Positions 10,697-20,153 of a stretch of DNA of 26,139 nucleotides are shown piece after piece. The number at the start of each line of letters is the position of its first letter. Positions within the stretch are counted from its first letter, which is position 1. Source of the DNA: Spirogloea muscicola (Eukaryota > Streptophyta > Zygnematophyceae > Spirogloeales > Spirogloeaceae); the NCBI GenBank assembly GCA_009602725.1, contig WELB01000050.1, forward strand, positions 754,941-781,079. Reading direction: 5' to 3'. The notes under the pieces were generated by a model. The model was not told the origin of the DNA. It ran no database searches and saw only the letters and a program-made list of their open reading frames with translations. The position numbers and the translations under genes are program-made.

Positions 10697-13128
10697 TCAT
10701 TTCTCGTAACCCCCAGCTTGCAATCTCTGCTCTATACCGTCCATGTGAGCCAGGCCGACGACGACCACCACTGTCCCCTGCAAGCCCTTCACCACCTCTG
10801 CCATATGCTCGTCCCTCTCTGTTATCATGACTCTCGCCTCCAGGTCCAAAGACCACAGGAGCTTATGTCAGAATTAAAATAAGGACAGATGACATCGTTG
10901 TGCAGAAAGCACCATTCGTTATGTTATCAAGACCTTGATCTAAATTATACTATGCACCATGCACAAACCATCTGCATGTCACTGATGGCTAGAAAAGCAA
11001 GGTCTTTGTAGAGTCAGCATTCTCACTGCTCCAGGCGAGGCTGCCTCAACGACTGCCCGCATGACACGAACGTCCTCCCGGTTCTTCATCAGCTCAGTCA
11101 GCTCCGGAAGAACCTCAGCGAAGCTCTTCCCCTTGTTCTGCAGCAGCCCAAGGAGACGCTCCATGGTCTCTTGCCTCGGGTGGTAACCAGGAGACGAGGG
11201 TGGCCGAGCCAGCAAGCTTAACATCTCCTTCAACGAGATAGCTTCCTGCAGCCGCTTTAACGTAATCTGCAAATGCAAAGTGCTAGTGTTCTTCAGGGTT
11301 CTCAGCGGTAGTCCTTGGAAGATCCATCAAAAGCTTGTTGCTGTATTGACAGCAAGTCTGCTGTACAATGATACTCTACTTCTGGGCAGAGCAGTAGGGC
11401 CATCCTGCAGCTCATCAAAATGGTCTATGTAAGTAGCGCAACAGGAGCTCATGCATAGCAGCAGCAAGGCTCGCGCTTCGGCACCAGGATGCTGTGGCTG
11501 CACTCACACTGACTCTTCGGTCGCCACAGACCACTGTAGCCCCGATAAGCTGAGCCTCCTCCACAGCAACCTATGACACAACTAAAAACAACAACGGCAC
11601 TGCAATTTGTCACAGAGAAGCTGTGTGTGTGAAACCCCTTGCAAAGTACCGAGTCAGTGAGAAGGACAGCGCTTGAAGACGTGAGACTAGCGCAATGCAC
11701 TGAGCATTTCAATCATTCCCATTCCTGCTTCTTCATGCCACAGTTTCTGCGTCCTTGACTACTCCTGGGAGATCTACAGCTAAAGCTTTGTCGTTTACAC
11801 GTTCATTTTGTGACTCAATGGATGATATATATCTCCAAATTATTCACTCACAATTCTCAACCGTAGAGAGCTCTTGTAGGTTGTGATATCATCTGGATGC
11901 AAGGCATAGCTTGCATACGGTCATTCACCGTACTTGAGCAAATCTCACCTTGAATTCTTTGCCAGGTTCGAGGCCTAGACTGGCAAGCAGCTTGTAGAAG
12001 GAAGAGAGGGCCACCTCAATCAGATTGCCTCTCATCATGCCAGAGAGGCTCTGGAGCCACCCTCCAAGGGCGTCCATGCCTGTGCTTGTGCCCTCATTGC
12101 CGTGCGTCATGAGCTTCTTGAGCCTCTCATCGCACAGCTCAATCTGCAAGTCTAGGGAGGAAAGAGCAGACAAGCTGGCTGGGTTACCTTCTTTCTGAGC
12201 CCTTTTCAAGCTTGCCCGTTGCTAGTCGTACATCTATCACTGCAAGCTGCACAGAGTCTGATGGTCAACTGCATCTGAGTGCCGGCTAGTTGATCCAATG
12301 GTCGCAGAAAGATGAACAAAACACCTCAACATTACTGGCGAGCCTGCGACTCTTACCATCACAGTCCTAGGCTTTACTTTCCTGATGACCTGTTAAGAAG
12401 AGTACCAGGGGTTGCTTGTCAGCCACGAGGAAGCAGACATCTGAGAATGCAACAAGGGTGGGACAGGCCATGTCCTTTAGACTGCATGAATAGCTTGATG
12501 AGTCTTCTCTCAAGTGAAAAGTCAGACCATGTCGTACATGTTCGTCCAGAACAAGCTCCACTCTGCAGCCACCACCAGCTTCTCGTAGGCCAACATCACA
12601 AAGTCTTGATGACAATCAAGGAGCAGATGAAGGGGTTTAGCGCACCTCTCTAACTTGCTGGGCGCTTCTTGCGGAAATGTGAGCGGTGCCCACCAGGTAC
12701 ACCTCCGCAGCAGTCCGCGAGCTGCGCAGGTACGTCAGCGTGCCGTCCGCAGGAGCCTGGCTGCTGGCACAGCTGTGTGCACTGGGGCCGCCACGGCTGT
12801 CCCACAGTGCCGTCGTGAGCCTCTGCCAGGTGCCGCTGCCAGGGACCCCGACGTTGGCCAGTACCAGGCCACGAATGACCAGCCAGCCTGCGGAGGTCAC
12901 CAGGCTGCAGCCTTTGCCGTTTCTGGGGCCGCCTGTGGAGAGGCTGCTGGCTCGACTGCCACCAGCAGAGCTTCCCAGAAGGCCGACTCTATTGTCGCAT
13001 CTGCTGTGGCCGATGCTGCCGCCAACGCCGGCGAGGTGATAGATGGCACCGGCAACGACCCCCGCCTTCCTCATTGCGCCACTCTCGCCAAACCCGTGCA
13101 CTCCTCGCTCTGTGCTTGCGTCCAACAC
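10697..13128 (-). CDS. TRABD: TraB-domain protein (TRABD/PrgY family), 6 recognised exons
   Basis: TraB-domain proteins share a fold with bacterial TraB/PrgY pheromone-shutdown proteins and the Tiki metalloproteases; eukaryotic members sit on organelle membranes. Exons in transcript order are about 13128-12646, 12389-12357, 12143-11949, 11570-11508, 11266-11027 and 10837-10697, all GT-AG and all phase 0, giving about 384 residues. Landmarks are AEVYLVGTAHIS with the first GXXH motif, the 33-base exon VIRKVKPRTVM, IELCDERLKKL with the conserved Glu, GATVVCGDRRVS-ITLKRL, ITERDEHMAEVV and VVVVVGLAHMDGIEQRL with the second GXXH. The stop is the TGA at 10697. The N-terminal exon is long, Gly/Ser-rich and poorly conserved, perhaps a targeting region. 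Its frame stays open upstream of 13128 without an ATG. An ATG at 13275 could join only through an implausibly short 42-base intron, so the true start is unresolved. No C-terminal membrane helix is seen. Confidence 0.88.
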
Positions 13129-13280
13129 AACGATGAGATGCTGATGAAGTGTGCTGGGGGAGAGCAGCGAGTACGAGGAGCCTAAGCCCTACTACAGCCA
13201 GCGAGCAGTGGTGATCACTAAGCTCAGTGCTGCGGCTGCTAACGCTGTAAAGCCGCGAGTAATTGCCGGCTCCATGCGCA
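13129..13280. other. upstream region of the TraB-domain gene
   Basis: About 150 bases lie between the recognised TraB-domain coding sequence and the outer edge of the left repeat arm. They should include the missing 5' end and promoter of that gene. The repeat therefore begins very close to its promoter. Nothing else was recognised. Confidence 0.4.
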
Positions 13281-13384
13281 GCGCGCGCGCCTTCTGTCTG
13301 TGTCACGCTCTCTCTCTCTCTTTCGCGCTGCCGTTTCCTCAGGTTAGCTCAACCATTGGTTCTGATGCAGCTCGGAGCAACTCT
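13281..13384 (+). repeat. left arm of the large inverted repeat, outer fragment
   Basis: This stretch, including TCAGGTTAGCTCAACCATTG and CTGATGCAGCTCGGAGC, matches the reverse complement of about 25600-25690. Homology stops abruptly after CTCT at 13381-13384 and resumes at CTCT 17892-17895. The fragment is thus the outer end of the left arm, cut off by the retrotransposon. Confidence 0.8.
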
Positions 13385-13505
13385 TTTACTCTCCCTCTCT
13401 CCCAACGGCTCCCTAGCTCGCCGCCGGCGCCGCCGCCCCCCCGGGCGCCGCGGCGCCTTGCCAACCCCCCGGGGCGCTCGAGCGCCTGAGCGCCGCCGGG
13501 CGCGC

Positions 13506-16500
13506 ATGCCGCCGCCTGCGAAGGCACGGCGCGCACCTGCACGGCGCGCTCCTCGGAGCTCGCCGCGCAGAGTGCCGTCCGCAGCGCGGCCCCCAGCTGG
13601 CGGGGTCCCTCATGCCACGCCGTGCGCCGCGGCGGCCACGGCGGTGGCGAGGGAGGATACGGCACCTAGGCAGCTTGCACAGCCTCGTGCGGGGAACATG
13701 GGTCCGGCTGCCCAGCTCACAAGCTGGCTCGGCCGGCTGCGATCAAACCCTCGGCTCACTTGTGCCGGGGAGGCAACCGCACTGGCGGCCAGCGCGAGAG
13801 CAGTGCACCGGAGCTCCAGGAGTTGCTGCGCTACGCGCTCATCCCAGGCCCCATTAGGCTCAGGGATGGACGAGACGGCTGTCCCGACCACGGCCCCAAC
13901 ACCATCTGAGATTGCCGTGGAGGAGGGCAACATGGAGAGGGGCACAGGACCCCCTCCCCCAGTATCCTCTCCCACTGCTTCTCATGCTGCTCTACTTACG
14001 GGCTTCGAGCCCCACCCACAACCAACGCCGTGCACCTCTCCCGCGTCTGCAGGGCAGACGGCTTCCGCAAACCCCCCTGCATCTTGGAGGGGAGGTCGCC
14101 GCAGCGGAGGAGCCAGGCGGCGCTTGGAAGTGGTTGTCGCCATGGGTTCGGCGAGTGGTGGCAGTGGCGCTGATGATGCTGACGGGCCCGTGGCTGGCGA
14201 TGCCGCTGTATCAGCTGCACCTGGAGAAGGGGAGCGGGGCCAAGAGGACCTCCGGCCCCCTGCGGAGGCAACCTCTTGCCCGCCTATGGAGCTCCGCTGC
14301 CGGCTCTGCCGGCGGCGCTGTGCCTCCAAGGTGGGTCTGAGCTCGCACGAGCGGGCCTGCGTGCGTTCTGCTAACAGAGAGGCGCAGCAGGCAGAGGCAT
14401 CCGCCACCGCTCGGGCTCGCAGAGTCCCTTCAAGAGGGGCGATGCCAACACCACCACCAGGGCCTACGGCAGAACACTGGCGGTGGGCGGAGAGCGTGGA
14501 CGTCTCCGAGATCCTGCGGACGACCAACGCGCAGCTCCTACGACACATCCCGTATTGGGCCCGGCCCCACATACGGCGAGCCCTTCGGCCCCTCCTGACA
14601 CGTCTGGCTCGTGACAGCGAGGATGAGGCTGCATGGGCTGTGTTTGTGTTGTTTCCGCGACTCTTGCTTGGTCGCCTGCCGCAGGGGAAGGCAGGTCGCA
14701 AGGAGCTGCTGCTGCGCCTTCACCTGTTTGAAGGTGGGGAGTGGCAGCTGCTACTTGCAAAGCACCAAGCGGCTGCGCAACTCGCGCAAGCCAACTTTCG
14801 GCCCACCACGTCGGAATCCGATATTAAGGAGGCGGGCAAGCGACGTGCCATCCGATTTGGACGAGCCGGCGACCTTGCCAGGGCTGCCCAAGCCTTGGAG
14901 CCCTCCACACCAGCACCGCATGATGCGGCAACCTTGGCCGCACTCGAGCAGCTCCATCCTTCGGCCCCGCGAAGATTAGATACATGGATGGAGAGCTTCA
15001 CGCCTGCTCAACCGGTGGACCTGGACCCGGCTGCCTTCCGTCGGGCGATTGTGAGTAGCCGCAAGGCAGTCGCCGGGGGTCCATCGGGCATGCTCTTTGA
15101 GCACTTGCGGGAGCTGTATGGGGAGGACGACTCGGAGGAGGATTTCAATCTGCTGCTTAGGGTTGCACAACATGTTGCGCGTGGACACCTCACCCAACGA
15201 GTAGGCGCAGTCCTCTGCACAAGCAATCTCATTGCTTTGCAGAAGGACAGCGGGGGAGTGCGTCCTATCTCGATGGGGGAGGTTCTGTCGCGCCTCGTGG
15301 GGCGCACCCTAATCATGCAGATTCAGGACGATGCCCAGGCGCACTTCCATCCCCACCAGTTTGGGGCTGGGATGCGTGCTGGCGCTGAGACCCTGGTGCA
15401 CGGGGTACGAGCGGCACTGGATGTCAACCCCCATTGGCTGGCCTTGAGCGTGGACGTACAGAATGCCTTCAACACTGTGGATCGGCAGGTTATTGCCGAG
15501 GAGCTAAGGCAGTACTTTCCCACCCTCCTCCCTCACTTCCGATGCATGTATGGCTCGCCATCTGCATTGTTGTGGGGGGCAGGGAGTTCTTTGGCTGTTT
15601 TGCAGTCAAAGACGGGGACACGGCAAGGTGATCCAATGGGGGGTTTTCTCTTCGCTCTGGCCCATCACCGTGCTTTGCGCAACACGGCGAGCGGTCACCC
15701 TGGCGTTCTCCTCCCGAGTTACGCGGATGATACCACGCTCCTCGGCCCCCCAGTGGAGGTGCTGCAAGCTTTCGGCACGCTTCAGCACCAGCTCCAGCTT
15801 ATTGGGCTTGGGGTCAATCCGGCTAAGTGCTCCGCCTGGTCCCCTATTGGCATCCCTCTTTCCCTCTTCTCCTCGTTGCCTACATCTTGTCAGACTCCAG
15901 AGGGCGGCTTGAGGATTTTGGGAGTGCCACTAGGGGACCCGTCTTTCTCGGAGGGTGCTGTCCTTGCGCGTCTCCAAGGATACATGCAGGTCCTGCCAGA
16001 GCTCCCACGCCTTGGGGACTCTCAGTTGGCAGTGGCCATTTTGACCAGGAGTGTGGCACAGCGGCCGTGTTACCTCCTGCGTACGGTCCCACCGTCGGTC
16101 AGCTTGGATGCTATCTATGCATCCATTGATGTCAAGCTTCAGCAATGCCTTGCTGATCTGATTGCTCACCCACTCCTAGAGCAGTCTCCAGCAGCACTGG
16201 TGCAATGTACGCTGCCCATACGTCACGGTGGGCTTGGTTGTCGCCCCTTGGTCCGCTTATGCAGACCAGCGTACCTTGGCTGCTGGGCTCAGGTGGCTTC
16301 GTCCATATCTGGACGATTCCTCCTTGAGCAACAACGTGTGTTGGCGCCTCACATCAGTAACGTGGTTCAGGGGAGTCTGCCTTTCCAAGTGACTCTCAAA
16401 GCATGCCAACAGGACCTCTTTGCCGCATACCCGCCTCTGGTAAATGAGCCTGTTAGTTTTGCTGCCTGGGCTGACGTTTCTGATGTCAAGGCTCAATCGC

Positions 16501-17408
16501 GGTTTACCCGTGCTGCAGACGAGCAACCACTGGAGCATCTCCGGAGTCTCCTCCAAGGGGATGCTCGAGGCCAGGCTCGGCTCTTATCTGTTTCGTCTCT
16601 GGGAGCGTCTGAGTGGCTCCGCGCTTTGCCTTTGCATGCGGGCTTGCGGATGGAGAATGCTTTGTTTTGCGATGCTATGCGCCGCCGTCTTGGCTTGCCA
16701 TCCCTGTGCTTGGCAGGGGTGACCCAATGTGAATGTGGGCTTATTGAGCATGATGCATTGCTCATGGGTGACCACATGCTCAGGTGTGCCAAAGGCAGTG
16801 AGCGCACGGGCTCCCACAACCTCCTACGTGACGCCATGTATGGCATCGTCAAGGAGGCGGGATATCAAGTGGCGTTGGAGAGCACTGGGGTGATGCCCAT
16901 CCTCCTCCGCAATGGGGTCCCTCGGACGAGGCGTGTCGATCTGGTCGGCGTCCCCCTGGGAGGTGGCAAGCGGCTCCTCATGGACGTTGTCCTCACCGAC
17001 AGCTTCCGGACGAAGGGCCCCATTACTTCTGAGACCGGCTACGCTGTGAAGGTAGCCGAACGGAAGAAGCTGCACAAGTACAAGGACCACCCGGCGGGTG
17101 ATACCTTTTACCCCCTGGCCATGGACATCCATGGGTGTTACGGGGGTCGGTGGTCCTCGTTACTTTCGCTGCTGGCCTCTCAAGCTGACCAGCGGCGCCG
17201 GGAGCAGGGTGCTGCCCTTCCCGGTGGCTCGGTGCCTTTGGGTCTGGTGTCCTGCTACCGTATGCGACTGTCTATGTCCCTGCAGCGCTCCCAAGCGCTT
17301 GCTTTGCACCGCCGCGCTGGTCGCGCCCTTGCAGCAGCCTCTGGCTTGCGCAGCGGGGTTGCTCTTCCTCCCCGACAGCTTCCGGACGAAGGGCCCCATT
17401 ACTTCTGA
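13506..17408 (+). CDS. retrotransposon protein: CCHC finger, reverse transcriptase, restriction-like endonuclease
   Basis: The single protein of an R2-type element, which nicks the target and primes reverse transcription there. The first ATG inside the element is at 13506 (about 1300 residues); the open frame before it runs into flanking DNA. The first roughly 260 residues are Ala/Pro/Arg-rich. A finger of spacing C-x2-C-x12-H-x3-C starts at 14298. The reverse transcriptase spans about 15000-15900: motif A LSVDVQNAFNTVDR with Asp codon 15453, motif B TGTRQGDPMGG, and motif C YADD at 15720-15731. Downstream come a C-x-C-x12-H-x3-C knuckle from 16728 and a PD-(D/E)XK-like nuclease with RRVDLVGV (Asp 16938), LLMDVVLTD (Asp 16983) and KKLHKYKD. 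Catalytic residues are intact. The frame ends out of register in the second copy of a 376-bp duplication. The usual C-terminus, LSSSDFLLLTRGY, sits in another frame ending at 17790. Confidence 0.9.
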   Translation: MPPPAKARRAPARRAPRSSPRRVPSAARPPAGGVPHATPCAAAATAVAREDTAPRQLAQPRAGNMGPAAQLTSWLGRLRSNPRLTCAGEATALAASARAVHRSSRSCCATRSSQAPLGSGMDETAVPTTAPTPSEIAVEEGNMERGTGPPPPVSSPTASHAALLTGFEPHPQPTPCTSPASAGQTASANPPASWRGGRRSGGARRRLEVVVAMGSASGGSGADDADGPVAGDAAVSAAPGEGERGQEDLRPPAEATSCPPMELRCRLCRRRCASKVGLSSHERACVRSANREAQQAEASATARARRVPSRGAMPTPPPGPTAEHWRWAESVDVSEILRTTNAQLLRHIPYWARPHIRRALRPLLTRLARDSEDEAAWAVFVLFPRLLLGRLPQGKAGRKELLLRLHLFEGGEWQLLLAKHQAAAQLAQANFRPTTSESDIKEAGKRRAIRFGRAGDLARAAQALEPSTPAPHDAATLAALEQLHPSAPRRLDTWMESFTPAQPVDLDPAAFRRAIVSSRKAVAGGPSGMLFEHLRELYGEDDSEEDFNLLLRVAQHVARGHLTQRVGAVLCTSNLIALQKDSGGVRPISMGEVLSRLVGRTLIMQIQDDAQAHFHPHQFGAGMRAGAETLVHGVRAALDVNPHWLALSVDVQNAFNTVDRQVIAEELRQYFPTLLPHFRCMYGSPSALLWGAGSSLAVLQSKTGTRQGDPMGGFLFALAHHRALRNTASGHPGVLLPSYADDTTLLGPPVEVLQAFGTLQHQLQLIGLGVNPAKCSAWSPIGIPLSLFSSLPTSCQTPEGGLRILGVPLGDPSFSEGAVLARLQGYMQVLPELPRLGDSQLAVAILTRSVAQRPCYLLRTVPPSVSLDAIYASIDVKLQQCLADLIAHPLLEQSPAALVQCTLPIRHGGLGCRPLVRLCRPAYLGCWAQVASSISGRFLLEQQRVLAPHISNVVQGSLPFQVTLKACQQDLFAAYPPLVNEPVSFAAWADVSDVKAQSRFTRAADEQPLEHLRSLLQGDARGQARLLSVSSLGASEWLRALPLHAGLRMENALFCDAMRRRLGLPSLCLAGVTQCECGLIEHDALLMGDHMLRCAKGSERTGSHNLLRDAMYGIVKEAGYQVALESTGVMPILLRNGVPRTRRVDLVGVPLGGGKRLLMDVVLTDSFRTKGPITSETGYAVKVAERKKLHKYKDHPAGDTFYPLAMDIHGCYGGRWSSLLSLLASQADQRRREQGAALPGGSVPLGLVSCYRMRLSMSLQRSQALALHRRAGRALAAASGLRSGVALPPRQLPDEGPHYF

Positions 17409-17749
17409 GACCGGCTACGCTGTGAAGGTAGCCGAACGGAAGAAGCTGCACAAGTACAAGGACCACCCGGCGGGTGATACCTTTTACCCCCTGGCCATGG
17501 ACATCCATGGGTGTTACGGGGGTCGGTGGTCCTCGTTACTTTCGCTGCTGGCATCTCAAGCTGACCAGCGGCGCCGGGAACAGGGTGCAGCCCTTCCCGG
17601 TGGCTCGGTGCCTTTGGGTCTTGTGTCCTGCTACCGTATGCGTTTGTCTATGTCGCTACAGCGTTCCCAAGCGCTTGCTTTGCATCGCCGCGCTGGTCGT
17701 GCCCTTGCAGCAGCCTCTGGCTTGCGCAGCGGGGTTGCTCTTCCTCCCC
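16998..17749 (+). repeat. 376-bp tandem duplication within the nuclease end of the retrotransposon frame
   Basis: Copy 1 is 16998-17373 and copy 2 is 17374-17749, each starting GACAGCTTCCGGACGAAGG. Since 376 is not a multiple of three, the duplication shifts the frame: the long frame ends at 17408, while copy 2 reads on in another frame to the TAA at 17788. The first 179 bases of the copies are identical. The next roughly 150 carry 11 substitutions, all at synonymous positions, so both copies encode the same peptide. A short shared CCTC.CCGACAGC word at the junction suggests how they were joined. Confidence 0.92.
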
Positions 17750-17922
17750 TCAGCTCATCTGACTTCCTACTGCTGACACGGGGTTACTAAGAGCGCCCTG
17801 GCTGTCTAGCCTGTGGCTCCGTCATGAACACCTGTATGCATCTGGCTGGCTTTCACAGCCGCTCTTTTAATATCAGCAGCCGCTTCTGGCTCTCTGGCGA
17901 CAGTGCCTGTGAGCTTGAGTAA

Positions 17923-18270
17923 CGTCTCAGGAGTCCCAAAGCCCGTCCTGCTCAATCGAGGCACCAGCTAGGAAGTCACGAACAGGGCACCCATTCGAAG
18001 CGCAGTAACGAAAGCCCAAGCCCGTGCCCATTTACAAAAACGCGCGGCCAGATAAAGTTCCCCGGTTTGCGGCGATTGCAAAACTGCAGCAAAGAAGAGT
18101 ACAACACCACCAAGTCCAAAGACAAGAAGAGAAGGCGCGAGGTGCGCATGATGGAAAGGGAGGCCAGACTATGCCAGTACACTGTTTGTCAATTCTTCTC
18201 GGGCTGCCTTCTCACAGTCTCCACCTCTTTTGTGAGGGCCACCTTCTTTCTTGTACAAGCAGAGGAATAG
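17923..18270 (+). pseudogene. unrecognised basic reading frame in the left arm
   Basis: An open frame begins after a TAA at 17920 and ends at 18270. It contains GQIKFPGLRRL and the lysine-rich KEEYNTTKSKDKK followed by RREVRMMERE. The right arm, minus strand about 25343-25450, retains GQIKTP and, after a one-base register change, KEAYNTIKSKEKKEMREVRM. Amino-acid similarity in a charged, coding-looking segment suggests an exon of an ancestral gene now decaying in both arms. I do not recognise the family. Confidence 0.3.
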
Positions 18271-18507
18271 CTACTTAAATGCAAGGCAGAGACCAGCCCA
18301 GAAGAAATCAACAAGGTCTGTAAGAATGAACAAGGTTCCAAGGGCCCGCTGAGGATCGAAGAAACGAAGGATCAGTAGGAATAGCTTTACCACAAGAGCA
18401 CTACTCAAGCACTCTGGTACACTTGACCTCCTAGTGACCTCCCTGGGGACCCTCTCAGCGCTTTCCTCGCCATAGCTCATCCAAACGCGCCGCGCACCAG
18501 TCGGCGG

Positions 18508-18590
18508 TCTGCAGAGGGGGCCCCACCAATGTCGTGTCTACGTAGCTTGGCTTGAGCAACTTCTCTATGGGCGAGCAATTCTCTGCAGAC
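18508..18590. repeat. perfect 10-bp inverted repeat bounding an inverted segment
   Basis: GTCTGCAGAG at 18508-18517 and CTCTGCAGAC at 18581-18590 are exact reverse complements. Between them lies TGTCGTGTCTACGTAGCTTG. The right-arm counterpart (24937-24998) carries this word in the same plus-strand orientation, although all surrounding sequence is reversed. The segment has therefore flipped in one arm. Confidence 0.8.
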
Positions 18591-18795
18591 GCACCCGCGC
18601 CTACAGCACCTTGGAGCGCGAGCTACACACCCCCGCCCTGCTACTCCGGCGCAGTAAGTGTATGGCATGGTCGCTAGCCCGCCATTCACCACCTTCTAGC
18701 TGCCAATTGAGTGCCAGGAACCCCCGCACCACTCAGTACACACTCCATTGCCCTTTGTGACGGTGGTGCTTGGGCTTCCACAAGGGTGAGACACT

Positions 18796-18980
18796 GCACC
18801 CGGGGCCCTGGTCAGCCTGGCCATCGGCGTTTCATTAGACCTGGCTGGGGACGATGAAGGCCAAACAGTTGCCCAAGCATTGCTACAAAGTGCAGTACAG
18901 ACGGGCGCGCTATGGCATGAGCGTCTTATTGAGGGCTTCACCAGGTGACTGCCACTCCTCGCAGATCACGGCACAAGGAT
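18796..18980. repeat. arm-internal direct repeat, copy 1
   Basis: The sequence from GGGGCCCTGGTCAGCCTGG to GGCACAAGGAT resembles 19836-20020 in the same orientation. The right arm has the same pair (24510-24700 and 23464-23665). The duplication within the unit therefore predates the arm duplication. This copy is decayed relative to copy 2 and has no matching long frame. Confidence 0.65.
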
Positions 18981-19826
18981 AACATCCAAGCTTTAATCAC
19001 CACCTGACTGTTGGTGATTTACGTTTATATTGCCTGCACAGCGCACGTGGCCATATCTAGGCTCCTGCTCCGGTTTGCCCCCCTGCGCCCTACTACCACT
19101 CACTATCACCGTAGACGCAGCCACCAGGTGCGGCTAATGTCAACCATGCTACACAAAAGTCGTGCTTGCAGCCACCGTCACCAACACAATATCGATACAT
19201 GCACCCCAATGACCAGCATGAGCACCATGCATGTTAATCAAGAGGTGAGTCGAATCGCATACTCTTTGACAGAGTACAGTAAGAGCCTTCCAAGCAATGG
19301 TCAATGACCACTTATTCTTGGCTTCTGCTTAGAGCAGTAGTAAAAGTAGTGGCAAACTAAGTATTTGCACTACAGTGCAAGCAGTCAAGCAGTCAGAGCC
19401 CCAGCTGAAGAGGGCCATGTCAAGTAGACTAGTACTTCCATGGTTGAGAGCTAGAGCCCTTTAGGTAGAAAGTTAGAGATATACACTACTGCGAGTCAGC
19501 CATAGGGGCCCAACTTAAAAGGCTTATCACTTCTGCAGGCCTGTGACAACCCACCGATACCTCAACGTCCCATCAATAGACTTTTTCGAAGCTTCGTGCT
19601 ATGGTGGCAGGGTCCTTTTGCAATAAGAGCAGACATTGACATCAGCTTCACGGCCACATGCAGACCAAACCGCATTCACTCGTAGTCTTCTCTACTCTCT
19701 ATCATTCCAACTCTGCTCTACATACATGGCTGTCCTATCAGAGACTTTCAACACAAGTCACGAAGTGGACCAGATGTCCATGAAATGCATCTCAGCTCTT
19801 TCGTGCACCAATGTGAAAGACGAGTG

Positions 19827-20153
19827 TCAGAAACTGCACCTGGGGCCCTGGTCGGCCTGGTCATTGGCGCGCAGTAAATTGACTTGGCTGCCGACGAGGA
19901 AGGCCAGAAAGCCGCCCAAGACCACTGATACCAGGTGCACAACAAACAGGCGTGGTTGCACCGGCGCATATTCAAAGGCTTCACTCAATGACTGCCACTC
20001 CTGGCAGATCGTGGCACAAGTATTGAGCTTCATGTTGGGGCCCTCAGCGATGGCGGTTTCTGCAACTGCACAATCGCAAGCAGCATCATCAATCGCAACA
20101 TCATCATTTTGTAGAGAGCTGAGGAGGGCTGTGGATCTTCTTGACCTTGCCAA
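19827..20153 (-). CDS. unrecognised small protein frame with one membrane segment
   Basis: A 108-codon minus-strand frame. Its core begins MKLNTCATICQEWQSLSEA and continues PVQPRLFVVHLVSVVLGGFL, then AFLVGS; the HLVSVVLGGFLAFLV stretch is a plausible transmembrane helix. The start is uncertain because the upstream codon is a TTG; the internal ATG at the MKL is the better candidate. The right arm keeps the same frame at 23378-23629 with similar residues, which argues for past selection on a protein. I recognise no family. It may belong to the repeat unit itself (transposon-borne) or be a captured host exon. Confidence 0.4.
   Translation of the reverse strand: MARSRRSTALLSSLQNDDVAIDDAACDCAVAETAIAEGPNMKLNTCATICQEWQSLSEAFEYAPVQPRLFVVHLVSVVLGGFLAFLVGSQVNLLRANDQADQGPRCSF
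19836..20020. repeat. arm-internal direct repeat, copy 2
   Basis: Shares GGGGCCCTGGTC, GCCTGGTCATTGGCG, GAAGGCCAGA, ATGACTGCCACTCCTGGCAG and GGCACAAG with 18796-18980. On the minus strand it holds most of the conserved frame described at 19827-20153. Confidence 0.65.

Larger units (their letters stand above)
13385..17891 (+). mobile_element. R2-type non-LTR retrotransposon, nearly full length
   Basis: A roughly 4.5-kb element inserted into the left arm. The right arm (reverse complement of about 25590-25625) preserves the uninterrupted sequence, so the boundaries can be read directly: CTCT at 13381-13384 and again at 17892-17895 forms a 4-base target duplication. It contains a GC-rich 5' leader, one long protein frame (finger, reverse transcriptase, C-terminal nuclease) and a roughly 130-base 3' tail after the TAA at 17788. 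There are no LTRs and no poly-A tail. A second, truncated copy of the tail lies at 22033-22169, which confirms the 3' end near AGCAGCCGCTTCT. The frame is interrupted only by a 376-bp tandem duplication near its end. Confidence 0.88.

Noticed and set aside
13154-13195. 42-nt intron linking an ATG at 13275 to the TraB-domain first exon
   Set aside because: Phases fit, but every other intron here is about 90 bases or longer and the resulting N-terminus has no family support.
13263-13505. Upstream 81 codons of the retrotransposon frame as part of its protein
   Set aside because: The first part lies in the host repeat arm, outside the insertion boundary at 13385. The remainder is CT- and GC-rich leader with no domain.
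17098-17790. Separate second gene after the retrotransposon frame
   Set aside because: It is an out-of-register frame over copy 1 followed by the true frame of duplicated copy 2, so it is a consequence of the 376-bp duplication.
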